Source: Cronobacter turicensis z3032 (GTDB taxonomy: Bacteria; Pseudomonadota; Gammaproteobacteria; Enterobacterales; Enterobacteriaceae). From it: a stretch of 64,000 bases of DNA. How positions within the stretch are numbered: position 1 is the stretch's first letter; each line of letters begins with the position of its first letter. The notes beneath the pieces were generated by a model, which worked only from the letters and a program-made list of their open reading frames with translations, did not search any database and was not told where the DNA came from. This document shows positions 54,461-63,945 of the stretch, piece after piece. Location: assembly GCA_000027065.2 (NCBI GenBank), contig FN543093.2:2670074-2734073 (forward strand), read 5' to 3'. The position numbers were made by a program, and so were the translations under genes.

Positions 54461-54487
54461 TTGTCGGCCTGCGCTCCTAAAACTTAA
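54461..54487 (-). promoter_or_regulatory. Sigma-28 promoter of the short chemoreceptor
   Basis: The minus strand reads TTAAGTTT (54480-54487), 11 bases, then GCCGACAA (54461-54468), two mismatches from the consensus TAAAGTTT-N11-GCCGATAA. It is about 115 bases before the receptor start. Confidence 0.85.
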
Positions 54488-54644
54488 GTAATGTAACAAT
54501 AAAGTTAAGTAATTATTTAAAATCACCCTGCGTTATCATAAGGCCAAAGGCGCGGGAAACGGGGTGAACCGGGGGCTTTTCAGGCGATTGCGAATGGCGC
54601 TTCCATGGCATGATGTTATGAAGGCAAACTTTGTGAGAACACCG

Positions 54645-54980
54645 ATGCGCAAGGTCATTTTCATTACCGCGCTGCTCGCCCTGAGCGGTTGCACCATTAC
54701 CAAAACGCCGGAAATCGTCGGCGGCAGTAAAGTTACCGGCACCGTGAGACTCGGCATCAGCGAACAACCGCTGCAACATGCGAAAGTGGATAACTACGTC
54801 GCGCAGTCGATGGCGAATCGCCAGTGTCAGGACTGGGGCTATGCGGTTGCTGAAGCGTATGGCGCGCCAGTAAAAACCTGCTCCGTCGTGACAGGCACCC
54901 AATGCATGACGGAATCTATCGTCCTGGAGTATCAGTGCCGCGGCTTTACCATTAATAACCGCGCGGTTAGCGGCTGGTAA
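54645..54980 (+). CDS. yecR: YecR-like lipoprotein
   Basis: The 111-residue predicted lipoprotein has a short signal peptide ending LLALSGC, lipid on the cysteine at about 17, then the conserved TITKTPEIVGGSKV. Paired cysteines lie near 66, 83 and 92. E. coli YecR is FlhDC/FliA-controlled and of unknown function; here it is divergent from the short chemoreceptor, a similar context. A longer start at 54618 is possible. A sigma-28 box for it was not clear. Confidence 0.85.
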   Translation: MRKVIFITALLALSGCTITKTPEIVGGSKVTGTVRLGISEQPLQHAKVDNYVAQSMANRQCQDWGYAVAEAYGAPVKTCSVVTGTQCMTESIVLEYQCRGFTINNRAVSGW

Positions 54981-55247
54981 AGTGGCTTTACAGCTGCCGT
55001 CGCCCGGCGGTGGCTGTGCGCCCTCTTTTTATACGTGTATTTCCCCGTCGCGATCAGGTTTATCGTCTTATTCCAGGATGCTTTTATTTCCGCCTCCCCG
55101 CACAATAATAATTCTCATTTAATTAATGAATGACTTTAATTCCCATTTGCATTATTAACGCCGCGCATTTTTATTTTATCTTTTGCAAACAGTTTAATAA
55201 CAAATTATAGTGCAGCGATAATTACCCCCCTTATTGCGGAGAGAAAT

Positions 55248-55745
55248 ATGCTGAAGCCGGATATGATTGAAAAACTCAATGAGCAAATGAATCTTGAACT
55301 CTATTCTTCTCTGCTTTATCAACAGATGAGCGCCTGGTGCAGCTATCACAGTTTTGAAGGGGCGGCGGCGTTTTTAAGCCGTCACGCGCAGGAAGAGATG
55401 ACGCATATGCAGCGTCTCTTTAACTACCTGACAGATACCGGGAGTTTCCCGCGCATCAACGCCGTGCCGTCGCCGTTTGCCGACTACGCCTCTCTCGATG
55501 CGCTGTTCCAGGCGACTTATGAGCATGAGCAACTGATCACCCGTCAGATTAATGCACTGGCGCATGTGGCCATGACCACTCAGGATTACCCGACGTTTAA
55601 TTTCCTGCAATGGTATGTTGCGGAACAGCATGAAGAAGAAAAACTCTTTAAATCCGTGCTGGATAAACTGAGCCTCGCGGGTAAAAGCGGCGAAGGGCTT
55701 TATTTCATCGATAAAGAACTGGCGACGCTCGACACTCAGGCCTGA
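55248..55745 (+). CDS. ftnA: Bacterial ferritin FtnA
   Basis: The 165-residue ferritin subunit is nearly the E. coli sequence. Ferroxidase ligands are in place: Glu17 ([10 protein letters not shown]), Glu49/Glu50 and His53 ([10 protein letters not shown]), Glu94 and Gln127-type residues ([16 protein letters not shown]). It assembles into a 24-mer storing iron. The ATG follows GCGGAGAG. A strong terminator follows. Confidence 0.98.
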   Translation: MLKPDMIEKLNEQMNLELYSSLLYQQMSAWCSYHSFEGAAAFLSRHAQEEMTHMQRLFNYLTDTGSFPRINAVPSPFADYASLDALFQATYEHEQLITRQINALAHVAMTTQDYPTFNFLQWYVAEQHEEEKLFKSVLDKLSLAGKSGEGLYFIDKELATLDTQA

Positions 55746-55752
55746 TATTGCC

Positions 55753-55784
55753 CCGGTAATGGCGCCCGTCATTACCGGTTTTAA
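55753..55784 (+). terminator. Terminator after ftnA
   Basis: The stem CCGGTAATG / CATTACCGG is followed by TTTTAATTT, eight bases beyond the ftnA stop. Confidence 0.88.
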
Positions 55785-55868
55785 TTTCCCTTCCCTTTTA
55801 TTTCTTTTAACGCCTCCCTTTTTCTGTATGCGCATACTGCGCCGGACGATTGTTGCCCGAGATAAGTT

Positions 55869-55886
55869 CGTAAAGATAAAATTACA
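55869..55886 (+). promoter_or_regulatory. Putative TyrR box upstream of tyrP
   Basis: CGTAAA-gataaa-ATTACA resembles the TyrR box TGTAAA-N6-TTTACA with one mismatch in each half. E. coli tyrP is controlled by TyrR from adjacent boxes; a second box was not clear here. Confidence 0.55.
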
Positions 55887-55977
55887 CTTCGCGTAACGCC
55901 AGTTTGACGAAGCCGTCAGAATTCTTTACCCTGCGCAGCATAAATTTTCAGTCGATCATTGCAGGGCAGAACACCGC

Positions 55978-57186
55978 GTGAAGAACCGCACTCTTGGCAG
56001 TATTTTTATCGTCGCCGGTACCACCATCGGCGCAGGGATGCTGGCGATGCCGCTGGCGGCGGCGGGCGTCGGCTTCGGCGTTACCGCGCTGCTGCTTTTC
56101 TTACTCTGGGCAGTGATGTGCTATACGGCGCTGCTACTGGTGGAAGTCTATCAGCATCATCCGGCCTCCACGGGCCTTGGTACGCTGGCATTGCACTATC
56201 TTGGTAAGCCAGGCCAGTGGCTGGCGGGCTTTAGCATGTTGTTTTTGATGTATGCGCTGACGGCGGCCTATATCAGCGGCGCGGGTGAACTGCTGGCCTC
56301 AAGCCTCAGCCAGTGGCTCGACATGCATATCACGCCTGCGACCGGCGTGCTGGCGTTTACGCTGGTGGGCGGGCTTATCGTCAGCATCGGCACGCACAGC
56401 GTTGATATGGTGAACCGTCTGCTGTTTACCGCCAAAACGGTATTCCTGGTCGTGATGCTGGCGATGATGATGCCGCATATTCATCAGGTGAATCTGCTGA
56501 CGCTGCCGGTGGAAAAAGGCCTGGCGCTCTCTGCACTGCCGGTTATCTTTACCTCGTTCGGCTTTCACGGCAGCGTGCCGAGTGTCGTGAGCTACATGAA
56601 AGGCGACGTGCGCAAGCTTAAGCTGGTTTTCATTACCGGCAGCGCGATCCCGCTGGTGGCGTATCTGTTCTGGCAGCTTGCGACGCTGGGCGCCATTCCG
56701 TCAGACACCTTTATGGGCCTGCTCGCCAACCATGCCGGGCTGAACGGGCTGCTGCAGGCGGTGCGCGACGTCGTCGCCTCGCCGCATGTTGAGCTCGCGG
56801 TACATCTGTTCGCCGATCTGGCGCTCGCCACCTCGTTCCTCGGCGTGTCGCTCGGGTTGTTTGATTATCTGGCGGATATGTTTAAACGCCGCCGTACCGT
56901 GGCAGGCCGCGCCCAGAGCGGACTGATGACGTTTGTACCGCCGCTGGCCTTCGCGCTGTTCTACCCTCAGGGGTTTGTCATGGCGCTCGGCTATGCGGGC
57001 GTGGCGCTGGCGGTACTGGCGCTGCTGCTCCCGGCGCTGCTGGCCTGGCAGAGCCGTAAACGCCACGCGATGGCCTGGCAGGTCACGGGCGGCAACATCA
57101 TGCTGGCGGTTATCTTCGCCTGCGGCATCGGCATTGTGGCTATCCAGTGCCTGATTAGCGCAGGCGTATTGCGCGAAGTCGGTTAA
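55978..57186 (+). CDS. tyrP: Tyrosine-specific transporter TyrP
   Basis: The 402-residue HAAAP-family permease has 11 predicted membrane segments and the start [20 protein letters not shown], matching E. coli TyrP throughout. It takes up tyrosine by proton symport. Translation starts at GTG (55978), as in E. coli. It lies after ftnA; the E. coli gene yecH between them is absent. A TyrR box is predicted upstream and a terminator follows. Confidence 0.96.
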   Translation: MKNRTLGSIFIVAGTTIGAGMLAMPLAAAGVGFGVTALLLFLLWAVMCYTALLLVEVYQHHPASTGLGTLALHYLGKPGQWLAGFSMLFLMYALTAAYISGAGELLASSLSQWLDMHITPATGVLAFTLVGGLIVSIGTHSVDMVNRLLFTAKTVFLVVMLAMMMPHIHQVNLLTLPVEKGLALSALPVIFTSFGFHGSVPSVVSYMKGDVRKLKLVFITGSAIPLVAYLFWQLATLGAIPSDTFMGLLANHAGLNGLLQAVRDVVASPHVELAVHLFADLALATSFLGVSLGLFDYLADMFKRRRTVAGRAQSGLMTFVPPLAFALFYPQGFVMALGYAGVALAVLALLLPALLAWQSRKRHAMAWQVTGGNIMLAVIFACGIGIVAIQCLISAGVLREVG

Positions 57187-57192
57187 ACATAA

Positions 57193-57220
57193 AAGGCCCC
57201 CTGACTCGGGGCCTTGTTTT
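57193..57220 (+). terminator. Terminator after tyrP
   Basis: AAGGCCCC-ctgactc-GGGGCCTT is followed by GTTTTTA. The last bases touch the stop of the convergent acetyltransferase gene. Confidence 0.9.
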
Positions 57221-57639
57221 TAGCCGTGACTGAGCGCCTTACCGAGATAAAAGCGGGAATGGCCTGCGTGATAATCCGGCGCCACACCGTAAATCTCATA
57301 GCCCTGTTTGCGGTAAAATTCCGGCGCCTGAAAACTAAAGGTATCGACAAATACTCGTTTGCAGCCGCGCTTACGCCCTTCTTCTTCGGCCATCGCCATC
57401 AGCGCCGCGCCGGTACCCTGCCCGCGCAGCGATTCATCAACCCAGAGAAACTCGATATGCAGGCAGCCCCAGTAGCTGCGCCCGGTAAGGCCTGCGCAGA
57501 GCTCTCCCTGCGCATCGTTCACGCTGATAATCAGCTCCTGCGCGTCAGCCGTCATATGCGCTGCGTTATACCGGCCAAGCTGTTTTTTAATGCGCGTCTT
57601 GAGTTCGTCATCGGGGGTGTCGGTCAGAAGGTATTCCAT
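57220..57639 (-). CDS. GNAT-family N-acetyltransferase
   Basis: The 139-residue protein has the GNAT fold with the acetyl-CoA-binding motif A (FLWVDESLRGQGTGAALMAMAEEE, about residues 68-91; the RGQGTG segment binds the pyrophosphate). It most resembles small uncharacterised acetyltransferases such as YkkB-type. Two adjacent ATG codons occur (57642 and 57639); the second has the better spacing to AAGGAG. The substrate is unknown. Confidence 0.88.
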   Translation of the reverse strand: MEYLLTDTPDDELKTRIKKQLGRYNAAHMTADAQELIISVNDAQGELCAGLTGRSYWGCLHIEFLWVDESLRGQGTGAALMAMAEEEGRKRGCKRVFVDTFSFQAPEFYRKQGYEIYGVAPDYHAGHSRFYLGKALSHG

Positions 57640-57756
57640 CATCGTCTCCTTGTTATCATAAAGAGACCATAAGCGTTTTAGCCAAAAGGGGGTAAGCCCT
57701 CAAATCCGGCAGGCGCCATTTTGAGAAGATTTTGGGGTTAGCAGGCCGCCTGCGGC

Positions 57757-57960
57757 CAAAAAACAGCCAGTCCTCATGGACTGGCTCAGTATGTAGTAGT
57801 TTGCGCCGTCCTGGCCCTTGTTCCGCAATGTACGATTCTCCCCGAGGGGTCCGCGGCAGAATGGCTCAACCCTGGGGCCTGCCCGCAGACCTGGAAAACT
57901 CACTGCAGCTTATGGATAGCACCATGATGGGGTGCATTTAAAAGGTAGCAGCCGCCCCGA
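57757..57960 (-). ncRNA. Candidate small RNA with terminator
   Basis: The minus strand has a strong terminator (AGCCAGTCC-atga-GGACTGGCT, then a run of T, 57757-57786) with no upstream coding gene on that strand. The intergenic sequence feeding into it is GC-rich and rich in potential stems. The 5' end is unknown; 57960 is only a guess based on the nearby palindrome. It could instead end an unrecognised small ORF. Confidence 0.4.
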
Positions 57961-58013
57961 AAAGTGCATACATGATATATTGTCATGCACCATTTTCTTG
58001 CGGGAGTGTGATT

Positions 58014-58124
58014 ATGATCAAGCCGCACAGCAGAACGCCTCTCGCCTCTGCAAATGGTGGTCGTCGTCATCTCGTTAACCACTGTTATCAGGACGCCCGC
58101 TTAACGTTTTACGTCATTGCATGA
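58014..58124 (+). CDS. Possible 36-residue small ORF
   Basis: An ATG after CGGGAGTGTGATT opens a 36-codon frame (MIKPHSRTPLASANGG, then RRHLVNHCYQDARLTFYVIA) ending at TGA. It is basic with a hydrophobic end. An imperfect palindrome (TGCATACATGA ... TTGTCATGCA) lies just upstream and could be an operator. I do not recognise a family. It may be a real small protein or chance; a ribosome site and the isolated, gene-free setting are the only support. Confidence 0.4.
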   Translation: MIKPHSRTPLASANGGRRHLVNHCYQDARLTFYVIA

Positions 58125-58339
58125 GCGCCCGGCGTGACGCTCTGACACTGACGAAGCTATGCCCAACGCTTTCTTAATACGAAACGGGCCAACGCGTCCA
58201 AATCCTTATGTGCCTCGCCCCCACTCTGTTTAAAAACGCGGCGAATAAAACCGAGATGAATAGCCCTATAGCCGTCCGGGCATATAAGCGGTTAAAATAA
58301 ACGTTGCTAAACAAAATTTTATATGACTTAATAGCGTCA

Positions 58340-58511
58340 TCGGTTTGGAATACAGACCTTATGAAAGCAGTTTTAGTAAAGCAGTCCTCAGTTCAAGTGT
58401 TATCAGCAGATATCCTTCCTCATGAGCCTTCTCCTAAGTGCCAAATAAGTATCTCTCTAATGACAGGCCATCATCGCCACACTTAGTGGCTCATAAATTA
58501 AGGAAGTATCT
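58340..58511 (+). ncRNA. cspA-type cold-shock leader (thermosensor 5' UTR)
   Basis: The roughly 170-base leader matches the E. coli cspA leader as I remember it at several points: CGGTTTG..TACAGACC (cold-box region), AAAGCAGT, TTCAAG.GTTATC and CACACTTA near the end. Such leaders refold at low temperature to expose the start. It contains an accidental 60-codon frame, which I reject as a gene. Confidence 0.75.
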
Positions 58512-58724
58512 ATGTCTAATAAAATGACTGGTTTAGTAAAATGGTTTAACGCTGATAAAGGTTTTGGCTTTATCACCCCGAACGACGGCAGCAAAGATGT
58601 GTTCGTACACTTCTCTGCGATTCAGAGCGACAACTTCAAAACGCTTGATGAAGGCCAGCAGGTTTCTTTCACCATTGAAAATGGTGCTAAAGGCCCGGCA
58701 GCAGGTAATGTCACTCCGCTGTAA
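58512..58724 (+). CDS. CspA-family cold-shock protein
   Basis: The 70-residue RNA chaperone has RNP1 (KGFGFI, residues 16-21) and RNP2 (VFVHF, about 30-34) motifs. The sequence starts [20 protein letters not shown], matching CspA/CspB/CspG. It melts RNA secondary structure after cold shock and binds single-stranded nucleic acid. The paralogue identity (CspA, B or G) cannot be fixed. A cspA-type leader precedes it and a terminator follows. In E. coli no csp gene lies between tyrP and pgsA. Confidence 0.95.
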   Translation: MSNKMTGLVKWFNADKGFGFITPNDGSKDVFVHFSAIQSDNFKTLDEGQQVSFTIENGAKGPAAGNVTPL

Positions 58725-58802
58725 GCGATGAGAGTATCAGCAGGTCTTACGACTGCGACGAAGGTTATCACCTGAGCAGCTAAGCGCTACTGATAATAAA
58801 AG

Positions 58803-58826
58803 AACCCGCCTTGTGCGGGTTTTTTA
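58803..58826 (+). terminator. Terminator after cold-shock gene
   Basis: The stem AACCCGC / GCGGGTT is followed by TTTTTA. It lies about 80 bases beyond the stop, leaving a short 3' UTR with other stems. Confidence 0.9.
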
Positions 58827-58900
58827 TTATATTAATTCAGCCCCCCTTCATTTCACCCTCCCCGCTTCGAATAAAATATTAGTCTGGAAAGTGTTAATAC

Positions 58901-59737
58901 TCAGGGCAGCATTAAAGATTCTATACCAATCCACTTCACCGTGGGCTGCCAGCACAGTTTTAGCGGAGGGAGAGGAATTTTCTGTCCTTCTGATTCAAGC
59001 TCACCCGGATAAATAGTCCATTTTACGTTTGCATATTCTTGATAAATTTTAAATACGACATACGCTGACCCATAATCATCGTTATTCGTGATCCTTGGGA
59101 CATTACGGTGCACTTCATCACTGTTGATGTCATAAGGTGAAGGCCTGGCATATTTCATATTGTCCCCCGGGAAATCGTAGGGAAACGACGTCGTACCGAG
59201 AAAAACGTCGGGCCGGGCGCTAAGACGTTTCCCATCGCCCAGGTCGATCCAGCCTTTACGGGTATCCAGCATAATGGGTACAGGCGGCTGGCCTTTGCTT
59301 CCCGGTCGCGAAGGACGTTGTCGGCCTTTGTTCCAGGGCACCAGCTGAACATAAAATTCGGGCCGGGCTTCAGGCCCCTGCACAAACGGGATAGTAAAAT
59401 AGCTCCGTTTCTGCGGCATATAATTGCCAGGGATCGCATGATCGTAAAGATAGGTTTCAATAATGATGTCTTTCTTCCCGCCCGGGCTGTCGATACTGAA
59501 TTCATACTCACTTTTACACAGATCGATATAGCCAGGCCGTTCTCTCGGATAGGGTATACATCCCCCTGAAAGCGTAACGGCGAAGCGTAGCAACCACGCC
59601 CCATTTGAGGTGTCCTGATAGTGACATGACGAAGTCCTTTTGAAATATCGGGAGGCGTTGCGTAGATGAGTAGTACTTTCGTCATCAACCTGGCATATTT
59701 GCCCTCCTGCTTCGCTTAGAGGACGCGCTTCGGGCAA
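58901..59737 (-). CDS. Uncharacterised predicted lipoprotein next to tRNA operon
   Basis: The frame of 278 codons encodes a protein I do not recognise. A hydrophobic stretch ending SGGC-IPYP (cysteine about residue 60) looks like a lipoprotein signal, so the true start is probably near residue 45-50 and not the first ATG; no good ribosome site resolves it. The rest is polar and aromatic-rich (YEFSIDSPGG, WTIYPGELES). Base composition is lower in GC than the neighbours. It lies beside the leuZ-cysT-glyW tRNAs, a common insertion site, so horizontal gain is likely. Confidence 0.55.
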   Translation of the reverse strand: MPEARPLSEAGGQICQVDDESTTHLRNASRYFKRTSSCHYQDTSNGAWLLRFAVTLSGGCIPYPRERPGYIDLCKSEYEFSIDSPGGKKDIIIETYLYDHAIPGNYMPQKRSYFTIPFVQGPEARPEFYVQLVPWNKGRQRPSRPGSKGQPPVPIMLDTRKGWIDLGDGKRLSARPDVFLGTTSFPYDFPGDNMKYARPSPYDINSDEVHRNVPRITNNDDYGSAYVVFKIYQEYANVKWTIYPGELESEGQKIPLPPLKLCWQPTVKWIGIESLMLP

Positions 59738-59839
59738 AGAGGGTCATGAGGCTATATGTGAGTAAGCCAGGCCGTGAAAGAAGCCGGGAAGGATTTCACA
59801 AGGGAATCAGGAAAGAAATCAGGAAAAGACGGTACAAAA

Positions 59840-59864
59840 TAAAAAACCACCCGAAGGTGGTTTG
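59840..59864 (-). terminator. Terminator of the tRNA operon
   Basis: On the minus strand AACCACC-ttcg-GGTGGTT is followed by TTTTATTTT, 42 bases beyond the leuZ CCA end. Confidence 0.88.
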
Positions 59865-59905
59865 CACGACACTGCTTATTGCTTTGATTATTCTTGTTTT
59901 TCCCA

Positions 59906-59992
59906 TGGTGCCCGGGGCGGGACTTGAACCCGCACAGCGCGAACGCCGAGGGATTTTAAATCCCTTGTGTCTACCGATTTCACCACCCGGGC
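59906..59992 (-). tRNA. leuZ: tRNA-Leu (TAA anticodon)
   Basis: The 87-base minus-strand gene starts GCCCGGGTGG and ends with an encoded CCA. The anticodon loop reads TTTAAAA, giving TAA, and the long variable arm is typical of class II tRNA-Leu. It matches E. coli leuZ and is the last of the glyW-cysT-leuZ operon. Confidence 0.97.
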
Positions 59993-60004
59993 TCGGGAAG
60001 AAAG

Positions 60005-60078
60005 TGGAGGCGCGTTCCGGAGTCGAACCGGACTAGGCGGATTTGCAATCCGCTACATAACCGCTTTGTTAACGCGCC
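60005..60078 (-). tRNA. cysT: tRNA-Cys (GCA anticodon)
   Basis: The 74-base minus-strand gene starts GGCGCGTTAAC and ends with TCCA. The anticodon loop TTGCAAA gives GCA. It lies 12 bases from leuZ in the same orientation, as in E. coli. Confidence 0.97.
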
Positions 60079-60131
60079 AGAATTGCTTTGCCTTTTCAGG
60101 CTGACACCAGCAAAAGGCTGATATCGAAATT

Positions 60132-60207
<76 letters not shown>

Positions 60208-60294
60208 TTATCGAAGTAACTGAAGCGAATCGCTTAATCTAATTACTTGATTTACTTATCGTCCAACGAACCGTGCCGCCGTTCGATGCGTTGC

Positions 60295-60322
60295 ATTCTA
60301 CTTACCTCACGCAACGAGTCAA
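60295..60322 (-). promoter_or_regulatory. Promoter of the glyW-cysT-leuZ operon
   Basis: On the minus strand TTGACT (60317-60322), a 16-base spacer and TAGAAT (60295-60300) form a strong sigma-70 promoter. The expected start lies about 80 bases before glyW. Confidence 0.75.
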
Positions 60323-60372
60323 CGAAATTTTCAGGCAACGCGATTCGTTTGCTGAATTTTGCGCCGTATAGA

Positions 60373-60921
60373 TCACCGTTCGAGCAAATCGCCGCGTGCG
60401 GCGTTCAAATACTGGAACATCGACCAGAACGTCAGCACCGCGGCGACGAAAAAGAGCGCAATCCCGGCATATTCGATCCACATGTTCGGGCGCCACAGTA
60501 AGCCTATCAGCGCCAGCATCTGCGCCGTGGTTTTTACTTTGCCAATCCACGAGACCGCCACGCTGCTGCGTTTGCCGAGTTCCGCCATCCATTCGCGCAA
60601 CGCGGAGATAATAATTTCGCGCGCGATCATGGTGGCCGCCGGCAGGGTTATCCACCAGCTGTGGTAATGCTCCACCACCAGCACCATCGCGATACCCACC
60701 ATCACTTTATCTGCGACCGGGTCAAGGAACGCGCCGAAGCGCGTGCTTTGATTCCAGCGGCGGGCGAGAAAACCGTCAAACCAGTCGGTGATCGCCGCAA
60801 AGCAGAAGATCAGCGCGCAGAGGAAAGGCGCCCAGTGAAAAGGCAGATAGAACGCGAGCACGAAAAACGGGATCAGAATGACACGAAACAGCGTCAGCAA
60901 TGTAGGGATATTAAATCGCAT
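60373..60921 (-). CDS. pgsA: Phosphatidylglycerophosphate synthase PgsA
   Basis: The 182-residue inner-membrane CDP-alcohol phosphatidyltransferase makes PGP from CDP-diacylglycerol and glycerol-3-phosphate, the first step toward phosphatidylglycerol and cardiolipin. The family motif DG-x2-AR-x8-G-x3-D-x3-D is intact (in FDGFLARR and [11 protein letters not shown], near residue 50-71). About five membrane segments are predicted. It follows uvrC by 56 bases. Confidence 0.97.
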   Translation of the reverse strand: MRFNIPTLLTLFRVILIPFFVLAFYLPFHWAPFLCALIFCFAAITDWFDGFLARRWNQSTRFGAFLDPVADKVMVGIAMVLVVEHYHSWWITLPAATMIAREIIISALREWMAELGKRSSVAVSWIGKVKTTAQMLALIGLLWRPNMWIEYAGIALFFVAAVLTFWSMFQYLNAARGDLLER

Positions 60922-60977
60922 AGTGCAGGTAACTATTTGTCATAATTTGAGATTACCGCTATGTTGCTACATAGCCC

Positions 60978-62810
60978 TTAATGTTTCAACGAGTAGTAGA
61001 TCTTTTCTGCGAGGGCCTGAGAGATACCCGGCACTTTCGCAATTTCTTCAACCGACGCGTTCAACAGCGGCTGCAATCCACCCATGTATTTGAGCAGCAT
61101 CTGGCGGCGTTTCGGCCCGATGCCTTCAATCGTCTCAAGCGTGCTGGTGTTCTTCACTTTGGCGCGTTTTTTACGGTGACCAGTAATCGCATGGTTGTGC
61201 GACTCATCGCGAATATGCTGAATCACATGCAGCGCCGGGGAATCGGACGGTAACGCGAAGCCCTCCCCTTCCGGCTCCAGAAACAGCGTTTCCAGCCCGG
61301 CCTTGCGGTCGCTGCCTTTCGCCACGCCAAGCAGCAGCGGATGATGTTTATCCCAGGGCACGTCCAGTTCGGCAAAAACCGTTTTCGCCTGGCTAAGCTG
61401 CCCTTTGCCGCCATCGATGAGGATGATATCCGGCACTTTACTCTCTTCGATGGCTTTGCCGTAACGACGGCGCAGCACCTGGTTCATCGCCGCGTAATCA
61501 TCGCCCGGCGTGATGTCGGTAATATTATAACGGCGATATTCCGCGCGCAGCGGCCCGTTGGCGTCAAATACCACGCAGGAAGCCACCGTCTGCTCGCCCA
61601 TCGTATGGCTGATGTCGAAACACTCCATACGCTTTATTTCCGGCAGATGCAGCGCCTGCGCCAGCGCGGTGAGGCGCTGGCTGATTGTCGACTGCTGAGA
61701 AAGCCGCGTGGTCAGCGCCGTCGCCGCATTGGTGCGGGCAAGCTTCAGGTAGCGCGCGCGATCGCCGCGCGGCCGGGTCTGGACATTCACCCGGCGTCCG
61801 GCGATTTCAGTCAGCGTCTCAGCCAGCAGCTCCGGCGTGGTAAGCGGGAAATCAAGCAGGATCTCGCCAGGCAACGTGCGCATCTGGCTGCCCTGCAGAT
61901 AGAACTGCCCGACAAAGGTTTCCACGACTTCCGCCAGTTCAGTGCCGCTCGGCACTTTCGGGTAGTAGCTGCGGCTGCCCAACACTTTCCCCTGGCGGAT
62001 AAACAGCACGTGCAGACAGGCCATGCCCGACTCAAACGCCACACCGATGACGTCCAGATCGTCGCCGTTATTCGAGACAAACTGTTTTTCCGTCACGCGG
62101 CGCACCGCCTGAATCTGATCGCGCAGGCGCGCGGCCTCTTCAAACGCCAGATTCTGGCTCGCCTGCTCCATGCGCGACACCAGCTGGTTAATCACCTGAT
62201 CGTCTTTACCGGCGAGAAACAGCCGCACGTACTCCACCTGCTGCGCGTAATCTTCTTCGCTCACCAGCCCTTCGACGCACGGCCCGAGGCAGCGGCCAAT
62301 CTGATATTGCAGACACGGGCGCGAACGGTTGCGATAGACGCTGTTCTCACACTGGCGAATCGGGAAAATCTTCTGCAGCAGCGCGAGGGTTTCACGCACC
62401 GCGTAGCCGTTCGGGAACGGGCCGAAATACTCGCCTTTGGCGTGTTTGGCGCCGCGGTGTGTCGCAAGCCGCGGATGCGTATCGCCGCTCAGGAAAATAT
62501 ACGGGTAAGATTTATCATCGCGCAGCAGCACGTTATAGCGCGGCTGGTAGAGCTTAATGTAGTTATGCTCCAGCAGCAGCGCTTCGGTTTCGGTGTGGGT
62601 TACCGTCACGTCGATATTCTGGATTTGCGCCACCAGCGCTTCGGTTTTACGGCTGGCGAGATTGCTGCGGAAATAGCTGGCAAGGCGTTTTTTGAGATCT
62701 TTGGCCTTGCCGACGTAGATAACCGTCCCGCTGGCGTCATACATACGGTAGACGCCAGGCTGGCTGGTGACGGTTTTCAGAAACGACTTGGAATCAAAAA
62801 CTTCACTCAC
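60978..62810 (-). CDS. uvrC: Excinuclease ABC subunit UvrC
   Basis: The 610-residue nucleotide-excision-repair nuclease has the GIY-YIG domain ([21 protein letters not shown], about 19-39) for the 3' incision, a UVR motif (near 205-235) for UvrB binding, the RNase-H-like domain ([11 protein letters not shown] near 465) for the 5' incision, and a C-terminal tandem helix-hairpin-helix ([13 protein letters not shown] near 560). Length and domains are as in E. coli. It overlaps uvrY by four bases. Confidence 0.98.
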   Translation of the reverse strand: MSEVFDSKSFLKTVTSQPGVYRMYDASGTVIYVGKAKDLKKRLASYFRSNLASRKTEALVAQIQNIDVTVTHTETEALLLEHNYIKLYQPRYNVLLRDDKSYPYIFLSGDTHPRLATHRGAKHAKGEYFGPFPNGYAVRETLALLQKIFPIRQCENSVYRNRSRPCLQYQIGRCLGPCVEGLVSEEDYAQQVEYVRLFLAGKDDQVINQLVSRMEQASQNLAFEEAARLRDQIQAVRRVTEKQFVSNNGDDLDVIGVAFESGMACLHVLFIRQGKVLGSRSYYPKVPSGTELAEVVETFVGQFYLQGSQMRTLPGEILLDFPLTTPELLAETLTEIAGRRVNVQTRPRGDRARYLKLARTNAATALTTRLSQQSTISQRLTALAQALHLPEIKRMECFDISHTMGEQTVASCVVFDANGPLRAEYRRYNITDITPGDDYAAMNQVLRRRYGKAIEESKVPDIILIDGGKGQLSQAKTVFAELDVPWDKHHPLLLGVAKGSDRKAGLETLFLEPEGEGFALPSDSPALHVIQHIRDESHNHAITGHRKKRAKVKNTSTLETIEGIGPKRRQMLLKYMGGLQPLLNASVEEIAKVPGISQALAEKIYYSLKH

Positions 62811-63463
62811 TGACTTGATAAGGTCTCCGCGTTACACAGGCCATGGCGGATGGCCAGATGCGTCAATTCGACATCGCCGTGAATGTTTAGCTTACTAAAC
62901 ATACGATAGCGGTAGCTGTTGACGGTTTTGGGACTGAGATTAAGCTGCTCAGAGATTTCATTGACCTTCTGGCCTTTGGTAATCATCAGCATAATCTGCA
63001 ATTCCCTTTCCGACAAACTTGCGAAGGGGGATTCGCTGCGGTCGGGCTCAATCTGACTGAGCGCCATCTGCTGTGCGATGTCGGAAGCAATATAGCGCCG
63101 CCCGGCGTGTACCGATCGAATAGCGCTCACCACTTCGGCGGGAGCCGCACCTTTACTCAGATATCCTGCGGCACCGGCCTGCATCACTTTAGCCGGAAGC
63201 GGATTTTCCGTATGTACGGTTAACATGATCACTTTAATGTCTGAAGAATAACGAGCGATTTTGCGAGTCGCCTCCAGGCCGCCAATGCCCGGCATATTCA
63301 TGTCCATCAGCACGACATCCACGGGGTGAATGCGGCACCATTTGATGGCGTCCTCGCCGCAGCAGGCTTCGCCTGCCACTTTAATGCCCTTCATATCTTC
63401 AAGTATGCGTCGTATCCCTGCGCGCACCAGTTCGTGGTCATCAACAAGAAGAACGTTGATCAA
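62807..63463 (-). CDS. uvrY: Response regulator UvrY (BarA/UvrY system)
   Basis: The 218-residue NarL/FixJ-type regulator has receiver phosphoacceptor Asp54 ([10 protein letters not shown]) and a C-terminal LuxR-type helix-turn-helix ([23 protein letters not shown] near 165-187). Phosphorylated by BarA, it activates the csrB and csrC RNAs. It forms a four-base overlap with uvrC, and the pair is cotranscribed as in E. coli. Confidence 0.97.
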   Translation of the reverse strand: MINVLLVDDHELVRAGIRRILEDMKGIKVAGEACCGEDAIKWCRIHPVDVVLMDMNMPGIGGLEATRKIARYSSDIKVIMLTVHTENPLPAKVMQAGAAGYLSKGAAPAEVVSAIRSVHAGRRYIASDIAQQMALSQIEPDRSESPFASLSERELQIMLMITKGQKVNEISEQLNLSPKTVNSYRYRMFSKLNIHGDVELTHLAIRHGLCNAETLSSQ

Positions 63464-63945
63464 AGGAAAACACTCCTCAAAAAGGGATAACGCTGCTGGT
63501 AACTTATTCGCCCCATATTAGCGTTTTTTAACTCAATTTTGAAACGCAAAAAATGCACTTATGTAAGCATCAGCACTGTTAAACCCTATTAAAACGCCTT
63601 TTTAAACCACTGACAGAAGCGCAGACACTTAAAAACCGCCGAAAAATCAAGGTACAGCATTTTTGGGTATAACTTATTACAGGCTGACAATTTTAAAGCA
63701 CTGATAAACAACTTTTAAATTTACAACGAAGAAACTTATTAGAAACATATATTTTTACCGCTACGCCAGCGAACCCTGTGTAATCCGGCATATCAGGGAA
63801 AGCTTATTATAATAAGCCGGGCGCGCGGTAAAACGCTCAAAAAATCGGCGCTAATTACTTTTTTGGACCTTATGGTATACTCCGCCGCCTTATAACATCG
63901 ACAGGCGTGCCCCGCGCACGTAGTTACACTGACAGAGGACAAAAT
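63464..63945. other. Intergenic region between uvrY and yecF
   Basis: About 480 bases lie upstream of divergent uvrY and yecF. They are AT-rich, with no coding frame. A TGGTATACT extended -10-like sequence at 63871-63879 precedes yecF. In E. coli sdiA and yecF lie on the other side of this gap. Confidence 0.55.

Noticed and set aside
58304..58486. 60-codon ORF just before the cold-shock gene, considered as a YmcF/YnfQ-like protein
   Set aside because: The sequence aligns with the cspA untranslated leader, lacks the CPCC-type cysteines remembered for YmcF/YnfQ, and has no ribosome site; it is better explained as leader RNA.
59746..60036. 96-codon plus-strand frame crossing the tRNA-Leu gene
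   Set aside because: Its second half is the reverse complement of leuZ, so it cannot be a protein gene; the start region lacks a ribosome site.
61341..62813. 490-codon plus-strand frame opposite uvrC
   Set aside because: Antisense shadow with no domain signature; uvrC on the other strand is complete and conserved.
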